Source: Paraburkholderia sp. BCC1885
GTDB lineage: Bacteria > Pseudomonadota > Gammaproteobacteria > Burkholderiales > Burkholderiaceae
NCBI RefSeq assembly: GCF_900996235.1
Contig: NZ_CAAJGM010000208.1
Span: forward strand, 743,596-807,595
Reading direction: 5' to 3'
Length of the DNA: 64,000 bases
The translations under genes were made by a program, and so were the position numbers. This document shows, in pieces, positions 27,026 to 35,463 of this stretch. Within the stretch, counting starts at the first letter, position 1, and each line of letters begins with the position of its first letter. The notes under the pieces were generated by a model. That model was not told the origin of the DNA. It saw only the letters and a program-made list of their open reading frames with translations, and ran no database searches.

Positions 27026-27526
27026 TTGGACGATTTCGACGCGTTCGAGCCGGAGCAACTGGTGCAGCGTCACACGCAGCCAGGCCGCTCTTTGCTCGCC
27101 ATCCTGCACGCCATTCAGGACGAACTCGGGTTCGTTCCGCCGGATACCGTAGCGCCGCTTGCCCGGGTGATGAATCTCTCGCGCGCGGAAGTCCACGGCG
27201 TGCTCACCTACTATCACCACTTCCGCACGCATCCCGCTGCACCGGTCACCGTGCAACTGTGCCGTGCCGAAGCGTGCCGCAGCATGGGGACGGAGGCGCT
27301 GGCGCAGCATATCGAAGCGCGCACCGGTTGCCGCTTCGACAGCGCGCATCAAGCCGCCCAGAACGCGCGGCACGCCGCCGTCGGGCTCGAATCGGTGTAT
27401 TGCCTCGGACAGTGCGCGCTGTCGCCGGCGTTGACGATCAACGGCACGCTGCACGCCCGGGTGACGCCACAGAAGTTCGACGCGCTGTTCGCGGCGGCGA
27501 CCAAACGCGTGGAGGAAACCGCATGA
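27026..27526 (+). CDS. fdsG: NAD-dependent formate dehydrogenase gamma subunit
   Basis: A 166-residue NuoE-like subunit with a thioredoxin-like [2Fe-2S] domain. The ligands are Cys79, Cys84, Cys126 and Cys130, in QLCRAEACRSMG and VYCLGQCALSP. The subunit passes electrons in the soluble molybdenum formate dehydrogenase FdsABG, which oxidises formate to CO2 with NAD. The start codon is TTG, supported by a GGAGGAG ribosome site 9 bases upstream. It is the first gene of the operon, and its stop overlaps the fdsB start by 4 bases (ATGA). Confidence 0.92.
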   Translation: MDDFDAFEPEQLVQRHTQPGRSLLAILHAIQDELGFVPPDTVAPLARVMNLSRAEVHGVLTYYHHFRTHPAAPVTVQLCRAEACRSMGTEALAQHIEARTGCRFDSAHQAAQNARHAAVGLESVYCLGQCALSPALTINGTLHARVTPQKFDALFAAATKRVEETA

Positions 27527-29082
27527 CACGCGTTTATGTCCCTCGCGACTCCGCGGCACTCGCACTAGGCGCCGACGCGCTCGCCGACGCCATCGCGCAT
27601 GAAGCGGCACGACGCGGCATGGCCGTCGAACTGATCCGCAACGGTTCACGCGGCTTGCTGTGGCTCGAGCCGCTCGTCGAAGTCGCGACGCCGCGCGGAC
27701 GAATCGGTTACGCGAATCTCGACGCCGCCGATGTCGCTTCGCTGTTCGACGCCGGTTTTCTCGAAGGCGGTGCGCATCCGAGCCTGGTGGGTGTTGTCGA
27801 TGAGATTCCGTATCTGCAAAGACAGCAGCGTCTGACGTTCGCGCGCATCGGCATCACCGATCCTTTATCCATCGACGACTACGTGCAGCACGGCGGCCTC
27901 GAAGGCCTGCGGCGCGCGCTCGCCGCCGATGGCGACGCCGCCTGCGAAGCCCTGATCGAATCGGGTCTGCGCGGCCGGGGCGGCGCGGCCTTCCCCGCCG
28001 GCATCAAATGGCGCACGGTGCGGGGCGCGCAGGCAGCCCAGAAGTATGTCGTCTGCAATGCGGATGAAGGCGACTCCGGCACCTTCTCCGACCGCCTGAT
28101 CATGGAGAGCGATCCCTACGTGCTGATCGAAGGCATGATCATCGCGGGCATCGTGACCGGCGCGACGCTCGGCTACATCTACGTGCGCAGCGAGTATCCG
28201 CACGCGATTGCGACGCTCGAAGCAGCCATCCAGCGCGCCCGCGATGCCGGCTGGCTGGGCGACAGCGTGCTCGGTTCGGCCCACCGGTTTGAACTGCAGG
28301 TTGCGAAAGGCGCGGGCGCCTATGTGTGCGGCGAAGAAACCGCGCTGCTCGAATCGCTCGAAGGCAAACGCGGCATCGTGCGCGCCAAGCCGCCGGTGCC
28401 GGCGCTGGTGGGTTTGTTCGGACAACCAACCGTCATCAACAACGTCATCACGCTCGCCACGGTGCCGATCATCTTCGCGCGCGGGGCGGCGTTCTACAAA
28501 AACTTCGGCATGGGCCGCTCGCGCGGCACGCTGCCGTTTCAGCTCGCCGGCAATGTCAGGCAAGGCGGTCTCGTCGAACTCGCGTTCGGCGTGACGCTGC
28601 GCGAGCTGCTGCACGACTATGGCGGCGGCACGGCCAGTGGCCGGCCGGCGCGCGCGGTGCAGGTGGGCGGCCCGCTCGGCACCTATCTGCCGGAAAGCCA
28701 GTGGGACATTCCGCTCGACTACGAAGCCTACGCGGCGGTCGGCGCGGTGGTGGGACACGGCGGCATCGTCGTGCATGACGACACCTCGAACCTGGCCGAG
28801 CTTGCGCAATACGCCATGCATTTCTGCGCGCTCGAATCCTGCGGCAAATGCACGCCCTGCCGGATCGGCTCGACGCGCGGCGTCGAAGTGATTGCGCGGA
28901 TCCGTAACGGCGACACCTCGACGAGGCAAGTCCAGTTGCTGCGCGACCTGTGCGACACGATGGTGTCCGGCTCGCTCTGCGCCATGGGCGGCATGACACC
29001 TTTCCCGGTGCTGTCCGCACTCGACCATTTCCCCGAAGACTTCGGTCTCGACACCGTCCTGCCCAAAGCGGCGGCGGCCTGA
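27523..29082 (+). CDS. fdsB: NAD-dependent formate dehydrogenase beta subunit
   Basis: A 519-residue NuoF-like diaphorase subunit. An N-terminal thioredoxin-like part (1 to about 100) is fused to the FMN/NADH domain, with GLRGRGGAAFPAG (148-160) and NADEGDSGTF (179-188). The C-terminal [4Fe-4S] ligands are Cys440, Cys443, Cys446 and Cys486. It reduces NAD with electrons from FdsA via FdsG. The ATG at 27523 has a GGAGG ribosome site inside fdsG, so translation is coupled. Confidence 0.94.
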   Translation: MTRVYVPRDSAALALGADALADAIAHEAARRGMAVELIRNGSRGLLWLEPLVEVATPRGRIGYANLDAADVASLFDAGFLEGGAHPSLVGVVDEIPYLQRQQRLTFARIGITDPLSIDDYVQHGGLEGLRRALAADGDAACEALIESGLRGRGGAAFPAGIKWRTVRGAQAAQKYVVCNADEGDSGTFSDRLIMESDPYVLIEGMIIAGIVTGATLGYIYVRSEYPHAIATLEAAIQRARDAGWLGDSVLGSAHRFELQVAKGAGAYVCGEETALLESLEGKRGIVRAKPPVPALVGLFGQPTVINNVITLATVPIIFARGAAFYKNFGMGRSRGTLPFQLAGNVRQGGLVELAFGVTLRELLHDYGGGTASGRPARAVQVGGPLGTYLPESQWDIPLDYEAYAAVGAVVGHGGIVVHDDTSNLAELAQYAMHFCALESCGKCTPCRIGSTRGVEVIARIRNGDTSTRQVQLLRDLCDTMVSGSLCAMGGMTPFPVLSALDHFPEDFGLDTVLPKAAAA

Positions 29083-29096
29083 CGATGGAGCCCACC

Positions 29097-32051
29097 ATGT
29101 CCGACGTGCTTAATTCCTCCGCAGGCGGTTGCGGCTCCGGCAATTGCGCCTGCAAATCGCAAGCGCTGGCGCAGACCAGCAAGCAGGCCCGCGCGCCCTT
29201 CGACGACACCGACTACGGCACGCCCTTGCGTCATGCCGACGTCGACGTGACGCTCGAAATCGATGGCCAGGCGATCACCGTTCCGGCTGGCACATCCGTG
29301 ATGCGCGCGGCTATCGAAGCCGGCGTGCACGTACCGAAACTATGCGCCACCGATTCCCTCGAACCATTCGGCTCATGCCGCCTGTGTCTCGTCGAAATCG
29401 AAGGCAAGCGCGGTTATCCGGCGTCGTGCACGACGCCCGTCGAAGCGGGCATGAAAGTACGCACGCAAACCGACCGCCTGCAGTCGCTGCGCCGCAACGT
29501 GATGGAGCTCTACATCTCCGATCACCCGCTCGACTGCCTGACCTGTCCCGCCAACGGCGACTGCGAACTGCAGGATATGGCCGGCGTGACGGGGCTGCGT
29601 GAAGTGCGCTACGGCTTCGACGGCGCCAATCATCTGAAGGACAAGAAGGACGAGTCGAATCCGTACTTCACCTACGACCCGTCCAAGTGCATCGTATGCA
29701 ACCGCTGCGTGCGCGCCTGCGAAGAGACGCAAGGCACGTTCGCGCTGACCATCGCCGGACGCGGTTTCGAATCGCGCGTCGCCGCGAGCGCCAGTCAACC
29801 GTTCATGGAATCGGAATGCGTCTCGTGCGGGGCCTGCGTCGCCGCATGCCCCACCGCGACGCTGCAGGAAAAGACCGTCGTCATGCTCGGTCAGGCCGAG
29901 CACTCGGTGGTGACGACGTGCGCGTATTGCGGCGTCGGCTGCTCGTTCAAGGCCGAGATGAAGGGCAACCAGGTCGTGCGGATGGTGCCGCACAAGAACG
30001 GCCAGGCCAACGAAGGACACGCCTGCGTGAAGGGCCGCTTCGCGTGGGGTTATGCCACGCATAAAGACCGCATCACCAAGCCGATGATCCGCGCGAAGAT
30101 CACCGATCCGTGGCGCGAAGTCAGTTGGGACGAGGCGCTCAGCTACGCGGCCTCGGAGTTTCGCCGCATCCAGGCCAAGCATGGCCGCGACTCGATCGGC
30201 GGCATCACGTCGTCGCGCTGCACCAACGAAGAAACGTACCTGGTGCAAAAGCTCGTGCGCGCCGCGTTCGGCAACAACAATGTCGACACCTGCGCGCGCG
30301 TGTGCCACTCGCCGACCGGCTACGGCCTGAAGACCACGCTGGGCGAATCGGCCGGCACGCAGACCTTCGCGTCCGTCGACAAGGCCGACGTCATCATGGT
30401 GATCGGCGCGAATCCCACCGACGGCCATCCGGTGTTCGGCTCGCGTCTGAAGCGCCGCGTGCGGCAAGGCGCGAAGCTGATCGTCGTGGATCCGCGCCGC
30501 ATCGACCTGGTCGATACGCCGCACGTCAAGGCCATGCATCATCTGCAATTGCGTCCGGGCACCAACGTCGCGGTCATCAATGCGCTGGCCCATGTGATCG
30601 TCACCGAGGGGCTGCTCAACGAAGCCTTCATTGCGCAACGTTGCGACACGCGCGCGTTCGAGCAATGGCGCGCGTTTGTCGCGCTGCCGGAAAACGCGCC
30701 GGAAGCCACCGCGGAGATCACCGGCGTGCCGGCCGAACACGTGCGTGCCGCGGCCCGCATCTACGCGACGCCCGGCAACTCCGCGATCTACTACGGTCTC
30801 GGGGTCACCGAACACGCGCAAGGCTCGACCATGGTGATGGGGATTGCGAACCTCGCGATGGCCACCGGCAACATTGGCCGCGAAGGCGTGGGCGTGAATC
30901 CGCTGCGCGGCCAGAACAACGTGCAGGGTTCGTGCGACATGGGCTCGTTCCCGCACGAGCTGCCGGGCTATCGCCATATCAGCGATACGACCACGCGTAC
31001 CCTGTTCGAAGACGCCTGGCACGTCACGCTGCAACCCGAGCCGGGTCTGCGCATTCCCAACATGTTCGAAGCCGCGCTCGACGGCAGCTTCATGGGCCTC
31101 TACTGCCAGGGCGAGGACATCGTGCAGTCCGATCCGAACACGCATCACGTGTCGGCTGCGCTGTCGTCGATGGAATGCATCGTGGTTCAGGACATTTTTC
31201 TCAACGAGACCGCGAAGTATGCGCACGTGCTGCTGCCGGGTTCGTCGTTCCTCGAAAAGGACGGCACCTTCACCAACGCCGAGCGCCGCATCTCGCGCGT
31301 GCGCAAGGTGATGCCGCCGATCGCCGGTTACGCCGACTGGGAAGTCACCGTGTTGCTCGCCCGCGCGCTCGGCTACGAAATGGACTACGCGCATCCGTCC
31401 GAGATCATGGACGAAATCGCCCGCCTCACGCCGACCTTCCACGGCGTTTCCTACGCGAAGCTCGAACAGCTCGGCAGCATCCAGTGGCCCTGCAATGACA
31501 ACGCGCCGGACGGCACGCCGACCATGCATATCGACACCTTCGTGCGCGGCAAGGGCAAGTTCGTGATCACCAGGTTTATCGCCTCACCCGAAAAGGTCAC
31601 GCGCAAATTCCCGCTGATTCTCACCACCGGACGCATCCTGTCGCAATACAACGTGGGCGCGCAAACCCGCCGCACGGAGAATTCGCGCTGGCACGACGAG
31701 GACCGCCTCGAGATTCACCCACACGACGCGGAAGAACGCGGCATCAGGATGGATGACTGGGTGGGCATCGAATCGCGCGCGGGACAAACCGTACTGCGCG
31801 CCAAGGTGACCGAACGGATGCAGCCGGGCGTCGTCTATACGACATTCCACTTCCCCGAATCCGGCGCGAACGTGATCACGACGGAGAGTTCCGACTGGGC
31901 CACCAACTGCCCCGAATACAAGGTGACGGCCGTGCAGGTCATGCCGGTCGAACAGCCGTCGCAATGGCAGAAGGACTATTCGCGCTTCAATACGGAACAG
32001 CTCGATTTGCTGCGCCAGCGCGAACTGGCCAATGTAACGTCAGGCAAATAG
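29097..32051 (+). CDS. fdsA: NAD-dependent formate dehydrogenase alpha subunit (molybdenum)
   Basis: A 984-residue catalytic subunit. It has a NuoG-like [2Fe-2S] site (Cys83, 94, 97, 111) and a His143/Cys147, 150, 156 cluster. Two ferredoxin-type [4Fe-4S] sites follow (Cys198, 201, 204, 208 and 241, 244, 247, 251). The molybdopterin domain then has Cys275, 278, 282 and 310. The molybdenum ligand is Cys403, next to His404 in VCHSPTG, so this is not a selenocysteine enzyme. The start at 29097 has GGAG 6 bases upstream, and the ATG at 29085 lacks one. A GGCGSGNCAC stretch precedes the first domain. Confidence 0.95.
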   Translation: MSDVLNSSAGGCGSGNCACKSQALAQTSKQARAPFDDTDYGTPLRHADVDVTLEIDGQAITVPAGTSVMRAAIEAGVHVPKLCATDSLEPFGSCRLCLVEIEGKRGYPASCTTPVEAGMKVRTQTDRLQSLRRNVMELYISDHPLDCLTCPANGDCELQDMAGVTGLREVRYGFDGANHLKDKKDESNPYFTYDPSKCIVCNRCVRACEETQGTFALTIAGRGFESRVAASASQPFMESECVSCGACVAACPTATLQEKTVVMLGQAEHSVVTTCAYCGVGCSFKAEMKGNQVVRMVPHKNGQANEGHACVKGRFAWGYATHKDRITKPMIRAKITDPWREVSWDEALSYAASEFRRIQAKHGRDSIGGITSSRCTNEETYLVQKLVRAAFGNNNVDTCARVCHSPTGYGLKTTLGESAGTQTFASVDKADVIMVIGANPTDGHPVFGSRLKRRVRQGAKLIVVDPRRIDLVDTPHVKAMHHLQLRPGTNVAVINALAHVIVTEGLLNEAFIAQRCDTRAFEQWRAFVALPENAPEATAEITGVPAEHVRAAARIYATPGNSAIYYGLGVTEHAQGSTMVMGIANLAMATGNIGREGVGVNPLRGQNNVQGSCDMGSFPHELPGYRHISDTTTRTLFEDAWHVTLQPEPGLRIPNMFEAALDGSFMGLYCQGEDIVQSDPNTHHVSAALSSMECIVVQDIFLNETAKYAHVLLPGSSFLEKDGTFTNAERRISRVRKVMPPIAGYADWEVTVLLARALGYEMDYAHPSEIMDEIARLTPTFHGVSYAKLEQLGSIQWPCNDNAPDGTPTMHIDTFVRGKGKFVITRFIASPEKVTRKFPLILTTGRILSQYNVGAQTRRTENSRWHDEDRLEIHPHDAEERGIRMDDWVGIESRAGQTVLRAKVTERMQPGVVYTTFHFPESGANVITTESSDWATNCPEYKVTAVQVMPVEQPSQWQKDYSRFNTEQLDLLRQRELANVTSGK

Positions 32052-32060
32052 GGACACGCC

Positions 32061-32315
32061 ATGGATGAACAGAACCTGATCGAAATGGCGAACCGGATCG
32101 GCGAGTTTTTCGATTCGATGCCGGATCGTGAAGAAGCACTCGCTGGCGTCGCCGATCACATTCGCCGCTTCTGGGAGCCGCGGATGCGGCGCGCGTTATT
32201 GGCCGCGCTCGATCGGCCGGACGCGGGCGGCAGTCAGTCGATTTCGCCGATCGTCAAAGAGGCGTTGCTGGCGCATCGGGATACGTTGACGCCGGCGGCG
32301 GCTTCGGTGAGTTGA
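32061..32315 (+). CDS. fdsD: formate dehydrogenase delta subunit
   Basis: An 84-residue FdsD-type protein (IEMANRIGEFFDSMPDREEALAGVADHIRRFWEPRMR). FdsD is needed for assembly or cofactor maturation of soluble Mo-formate dehydrogenases and is not catalytic. It begins 9 bases after the fdsA stop. The fdsC (FdhD-type sulfurtransferase) gene that lies between fdsA and fdsD in Cupriavidus and Rhodobacter is missing here. Confidence 0.9.
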   Translation: MDEQNLIEMANRIGEFFDSMPDREEALAGVADHIRRFWEPRMRRALLAALDRPDAGGSQSISPIVKEALLAHRDTLTPAAASVS

Positions 32316-32323
32316 AGTGCCTC

Positions 32324-32349
32324 GGCGCCGCGTGGTGTCCTGCGGCGCC
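32324..32349. terminator. hairpin between convergent fdsD and the monooxygenase gene
   Basis: Arms GGCGCCGC and GCGGCGCC enclose a 10-base loop between two convergent stop codons. No T-run follows, so it is only a possible terminator. Confidence 0.4.
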
Positions 32350-32357
32350 ACGCCCGC

Positions 32358-34169
32358 TCAACCGGCGGGCTGCGGCGTGACGCTCCGTGCGAACCACGCC
32401 TCGCAGTGACGCAGCAATGCGTTCAGATCCGACGCCGGACGTCCACGCGCGCAGATGTACCCATCCGGGCGCACCAGATAAAACGCCGGGCGCGTGCGCC
32501 CATACGATTCGGACAGCGATTGCGCGCTCTCGCCCGTCGTGTCGCTGACACGCCAGATTCGCACCGCGCCCGGCAAGAGCCGCTCGATGGCGTCGCTCAA
32601 ACGGTCGAGGTCGGCGTCGCGCATCACCTTGTGGCTGGCGGCCGGGTCGAGCGGCAGTTCTTGCGTATCGTCCGGTTCCACCAGCAGGAACAACGAGAAC
32701 AGCGCCGGATCGTGCAAATCGAAGATACAGCCGATCCCCGGCGCGCATCCGAGCGGACCATCCACCACATGCACGAGCGCGTCGGGCGCCCGCTCGCCAG
32801 CGCGCGGGCCGCCATCCAGCACGCGCTCCAGCGTCAGCGGACTGCGGCGGTACTGGATCGCCAGTTCGCTAAGCGTGAGACGCGCGGCGTCGCGTAGCGG
32901 GCCGAGCGCGGCCAGCGCCGGCATGACGTGCTCGCGCAGGAGCTTGAGCGGCCCATGATCCGCTTCGGCCAGATGCGTGATGAAGCTGGTTTGCCGCAAC
33001 ACGTCGCGCTCGATCGGATGCCGCTCCAGATGATAGGAGTCGAGCAGGCGATCCGGCGCGCGGCCTCGCATCACCCGCGCCAGCTTCCAGCCCAGGTTGA
33101 AGGCTTCCTGGATGCCCGTGTTCATGCCCTGCGCGCCCGCCGGACTGTGCACGTGCGCGGCGTCGCCCGCCAGAAACACGCGCCCGACCCTCAATTGCTC
33201 GACCATGCGGCTGTTCAGATGAAAATTCGCCGACCACGTGAGGTCCGCGAACTTCACCGGATGATGGATACGCCGTGCGGCGAGCGCGCGGCATTCTTCG
33301 AACGAGGGCGCGGGTGCCTGCGGCGCTTGCGGCGCATCGCTGGAGGCGGGTGGCGTGGCGCTAGCATCTGAAGGCGTGGAAGACTCGGGAGACGCGCCGC
33401 TGGCCGCGCTCGACGACCCCGCTCCCTTCAACGAGCCCCTCGCGTCAGATCGAGGCGTCCCGGCTTCCTCAGCCGCCGGACGATCCGCAATCAACCGATA
33501 ACGCCCCTCGCCCATCGGAAACAGCACCGCGAGCCCTTCGCCCGACGCGAAAATATGGAACTCGTCGTCGGGCCACTGCGTTTCGGCGTGCAGATCGGCC
33601 AGCAAGAAAGTCTGCTCGAAGGTCTTGCCGGCGAAGCTCATGCCGAGTCCGTGGCGCACCGTGCTGTGCGCCCCATCCGCCGCGATCAGGTAGGCAGGAT
33701 GCACGGTCTCGCTGCGTCCCTGGGCGTCTCGCAAGGTCGCGCTGAGGCCGGCCGCGTCCTGCTCGAAGCTCGTCAATTCGACACCGCGCTCGATGCGCAC
33801 GCCGAGCGTCGCCAGATGCTCGGTCAGCAGCCGTTCGGTGACGGCCTGATCGAGAAACAGCACGTATGGGTAGCGCGTTTGCAGCGGATCGAAGTCGAGG
33901 CGCGCGAGACGTTGTCCATTGGAAAAAAGATTCGCCACCCGGGCGCGATGACCCAGCTCGAGAAACGGCTCGATCAGACGATGCTGCTCGAGCAGTTCGA
34001 GCGTGCGCGCCTGGATGCCGATGGCCCGCGAATGCGGGTCCGGCTGCAGCGCCTTGTCGATCAGACGCACGGGAAGATGCGCGCGCGCAAGGCTCATTGC
34101 CGCAGCGAGACCGGTCGGGCCCGCCCCGACGATCAGCACCGGCGACGCGTCGTAGGAAGCGGCGGCCAT
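32358..34169 (-). CDS. FAD-dependent aromatic-ring monooxygenase
   Basis: A 603-residue class A flavoprotein hydroxylase (PheA/TfdB/MhpA type). The FAD GxGxxG motif is VLIVGAGPTGLAAA at 11-24. The second FAD motif is VFLAGDAAHVHSPAGAQGMN at 331-350. A thioredoxin-like C-terminal domain ends in YGRTRPAFYLVRPDGYICAR. Such enzymes hydroxylate phenols or related aromatics with NAD(P)H. The substrate is not evident, because no ring-cleavage genes are nearby. Residues about 231-290 are a Ser/Ala/Pro-rich insert that interrupts the substrate domain. The start is the ATG at 34169. Confidence 0.88.
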   Translation of the reverse strand: MAAASYDASPVLIVGAGPTGLAAAMSLARAHLPVRLIDKALQPDPHSRAIGIQARTLELLEQHRLIEPFLELGHRARVANLFSNGQRLARLDFDPLQTRYPYVLFLDQAVTERLLTEHLATLGVRIERGVELTSFEQDAAGLSATLRDAQGRSETVHPAYLIAADGAHSTVRHGLGMSFAGKTFEQTFLLADLHAETQWPDDEFHIFASGEGLAVLFPMGEGRYRLIADRPAAEEAGTPRSDARGSLKGAGSSSAASGASPESSTPSDASATPPASSDAPQAPQAPAPSFEECRALAARRIHHPVKFADLTWSANFHLNSRMVEQLRVGRVFLAGDAAHVHSPAGAQGMNTGIQEAFNLGWKLARVMRGRAPDRLLDSYHLERHPIERDVLRQTSFITHLAEADHGPLKLLREHVMPALAALGPLRDAARLTLSELAIQYRRSPLTLERVLDGGPRAGERAPDALVHVVDGPLGCAPGIGCIFDLHDPALFSLFLLVEPDDTQELPLDPAASHKVMRDADLDRLSDAIERLLPGAVRIWRVSDTTGESAQSLSESYGRTRPAFYLVRPDGYICARGRPASDLNALLRHCEAWFARSVTPQPAG

Positions 34170-34285
34170 GCAGAACTCCGGAGACCAACGATGCTGCCTA
34201 GTGTACGCCGCCGCCCCGCCGGCTGCGGGTTGCAGTGCGTCAACCCGATCGCGTCGAATGCGTGCCGGCCGCCCCTCAACAGGCG

Positions 34286-35287
34286 TCAGTGGGCGTGCGG
34301 ATGCTGCAGGGAGCAGTGATGGTGCGTGGTGCCGAGATCGACCTGCAGCGTGGCGTGCTGCATCGAAAATTCTTCGCGTAACCTGAGCACGATGGCGTCG
34401 ACGGCCGCGTCGCCAGGATGTCCGGCGGGAATCACCAGATGCGCGCTCAGCGCATTGCCGGTGGTGGAGAGCGCCCAGATGTGCAGGTCGTGTACATCGG
34501 TGACGCCGGGTTGGCCGGCGAGAAACTCGCGAATGCGTTGCAGATCGACGCCCGGCGGCACCGCGTCCAGCGCGAGCCGCACCGAATGGCGCAGCAGCCC
34601 CCATGTGCCGTAGACGATCACGCCCACGACGACCAGGCTCATAAGCGGGTCGAGCCAGCTCCAGTTCGTGAACAGAATCACCAGTCCACTCACCGCGACG
34701 GCTGCGGAGATCAGCGCGTCGCCCGCCATATGCAGAAACGCGCCGCGAATATTGAGGTCTTCCTTCTGGCCGCGCATGAAAAGCCACGCGGAAAAACCGT
34801 TCACCAGCATGCCGATGAGGGCGACCGCGAACACCGTCATCCCGGCAACGGGCGCCGGGTTGAACAGGCGCCCAATCGCCTCGGCGACGATCACGCCGCT
34901 CGCGAACAGCAACAACCCGGCGTTCGCCAGTGAAGCGAGGATCGAGGTGCTGCCGTAACCGAAGGTGTAGCGCGCCGAGGGGCGGCGCGAGGTGAGCCAG
35001 CTGGCGCCCCAGGCGAGCAGCAGGCCCAGCACGTCGGAGAGATTGTGGCCGGCGTCGGCGAGTAGCGCGGTGGAATGGGCGATCACGCCGTAGACGCCCT
35101 GAATCACCACAATGGCCACATTCAGGGCGACCGCGATCGCGAAGGCGCGGCCCTGACCTGCCGCCGGCGCGTGGTGGTGATGATGGCCGCCGTGGCCGTG
35201 GCCGTGGTCATGACTCCGACTCTGGCTGTGATCGTGGCCATGCTGGTCGTGATCGTGATGGTGGCCTTCGGCGTGCGGTGTGTTCAT
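34286..35287 (-). CDS. CDF family cation efflux transporter
   Basis: A 333-residue cation diffusion facilitator with six predicted membrane helices. The cytoplasmic N-terminus (about 5-45) is strongly His/Asp-rich (GHHHDHDQHGHDH...). The metal-site motifs HxxxD are visible in DAGHNLSD (helix II) and HMAGD (helix V). The C-terminal CDF domain ends in another His-rich tail (THHHCSLQHPHAH). It exports Zn, Co or Ni from the cytosol, and the His-rich ends hint at Zn or Ni/Co. The start at 35287 precedes the His-rich tail, and the longer frame to 35395 is not supported. Confidence 0.9.
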   Translation of the reverse strand: MNTPHAEGHHHDHDQHGHDHSQSRSHDHGHGHGGHHHHHAPAAGQGRAFAIAVALNVAIVVIQGVYGVIAHSTALLADAGHNLSDVLGLLLAWGASWLTSRRPSARYTFGYGSTSILASLANAGLLLFASGVIVAEAIGRLFNPAPVAGMTVFAVALIGMLVNGFSAWLFMRGQKEDLNIRGAFLHMAGDALISAAVAVSGLVILFTNWSWLDPLMSLVVVGVIVYGTWGLLRHSVRLALDAVPPGVDLQRIREFLAGQPGVTDVHDLHIWALSTTGNALSAHLVIPAGHPGDAAVDAIVLRLREEFSMQHATLQVDLGTTHHHCSLQHPHAH

Positions 35288-35463
35288 GGCAGGTCGGCGA
35301 GCGGCGCGACACGGTCGTTGAGGGATAGCGGCCGCATCGTCGTTTAACGCGTGAACCGTTGTCCGTAAGTTATAGATCAAGCTGCTGAGCGTCAATCAAT
35401 GGGTAGAGGGCGGCGAGTGTGGGAAAATGCGACATTTGCCTTACAAGAAGCGCCCCTCCCGTC

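Noticed and set aside
29373..31529. 718-codon open frame antisense to fdsA
   Set aside because: High GC content makes long antisense frames common. The translation is His/Arg/Ala-rich with no domain, and fdsA on the other strand is certain.
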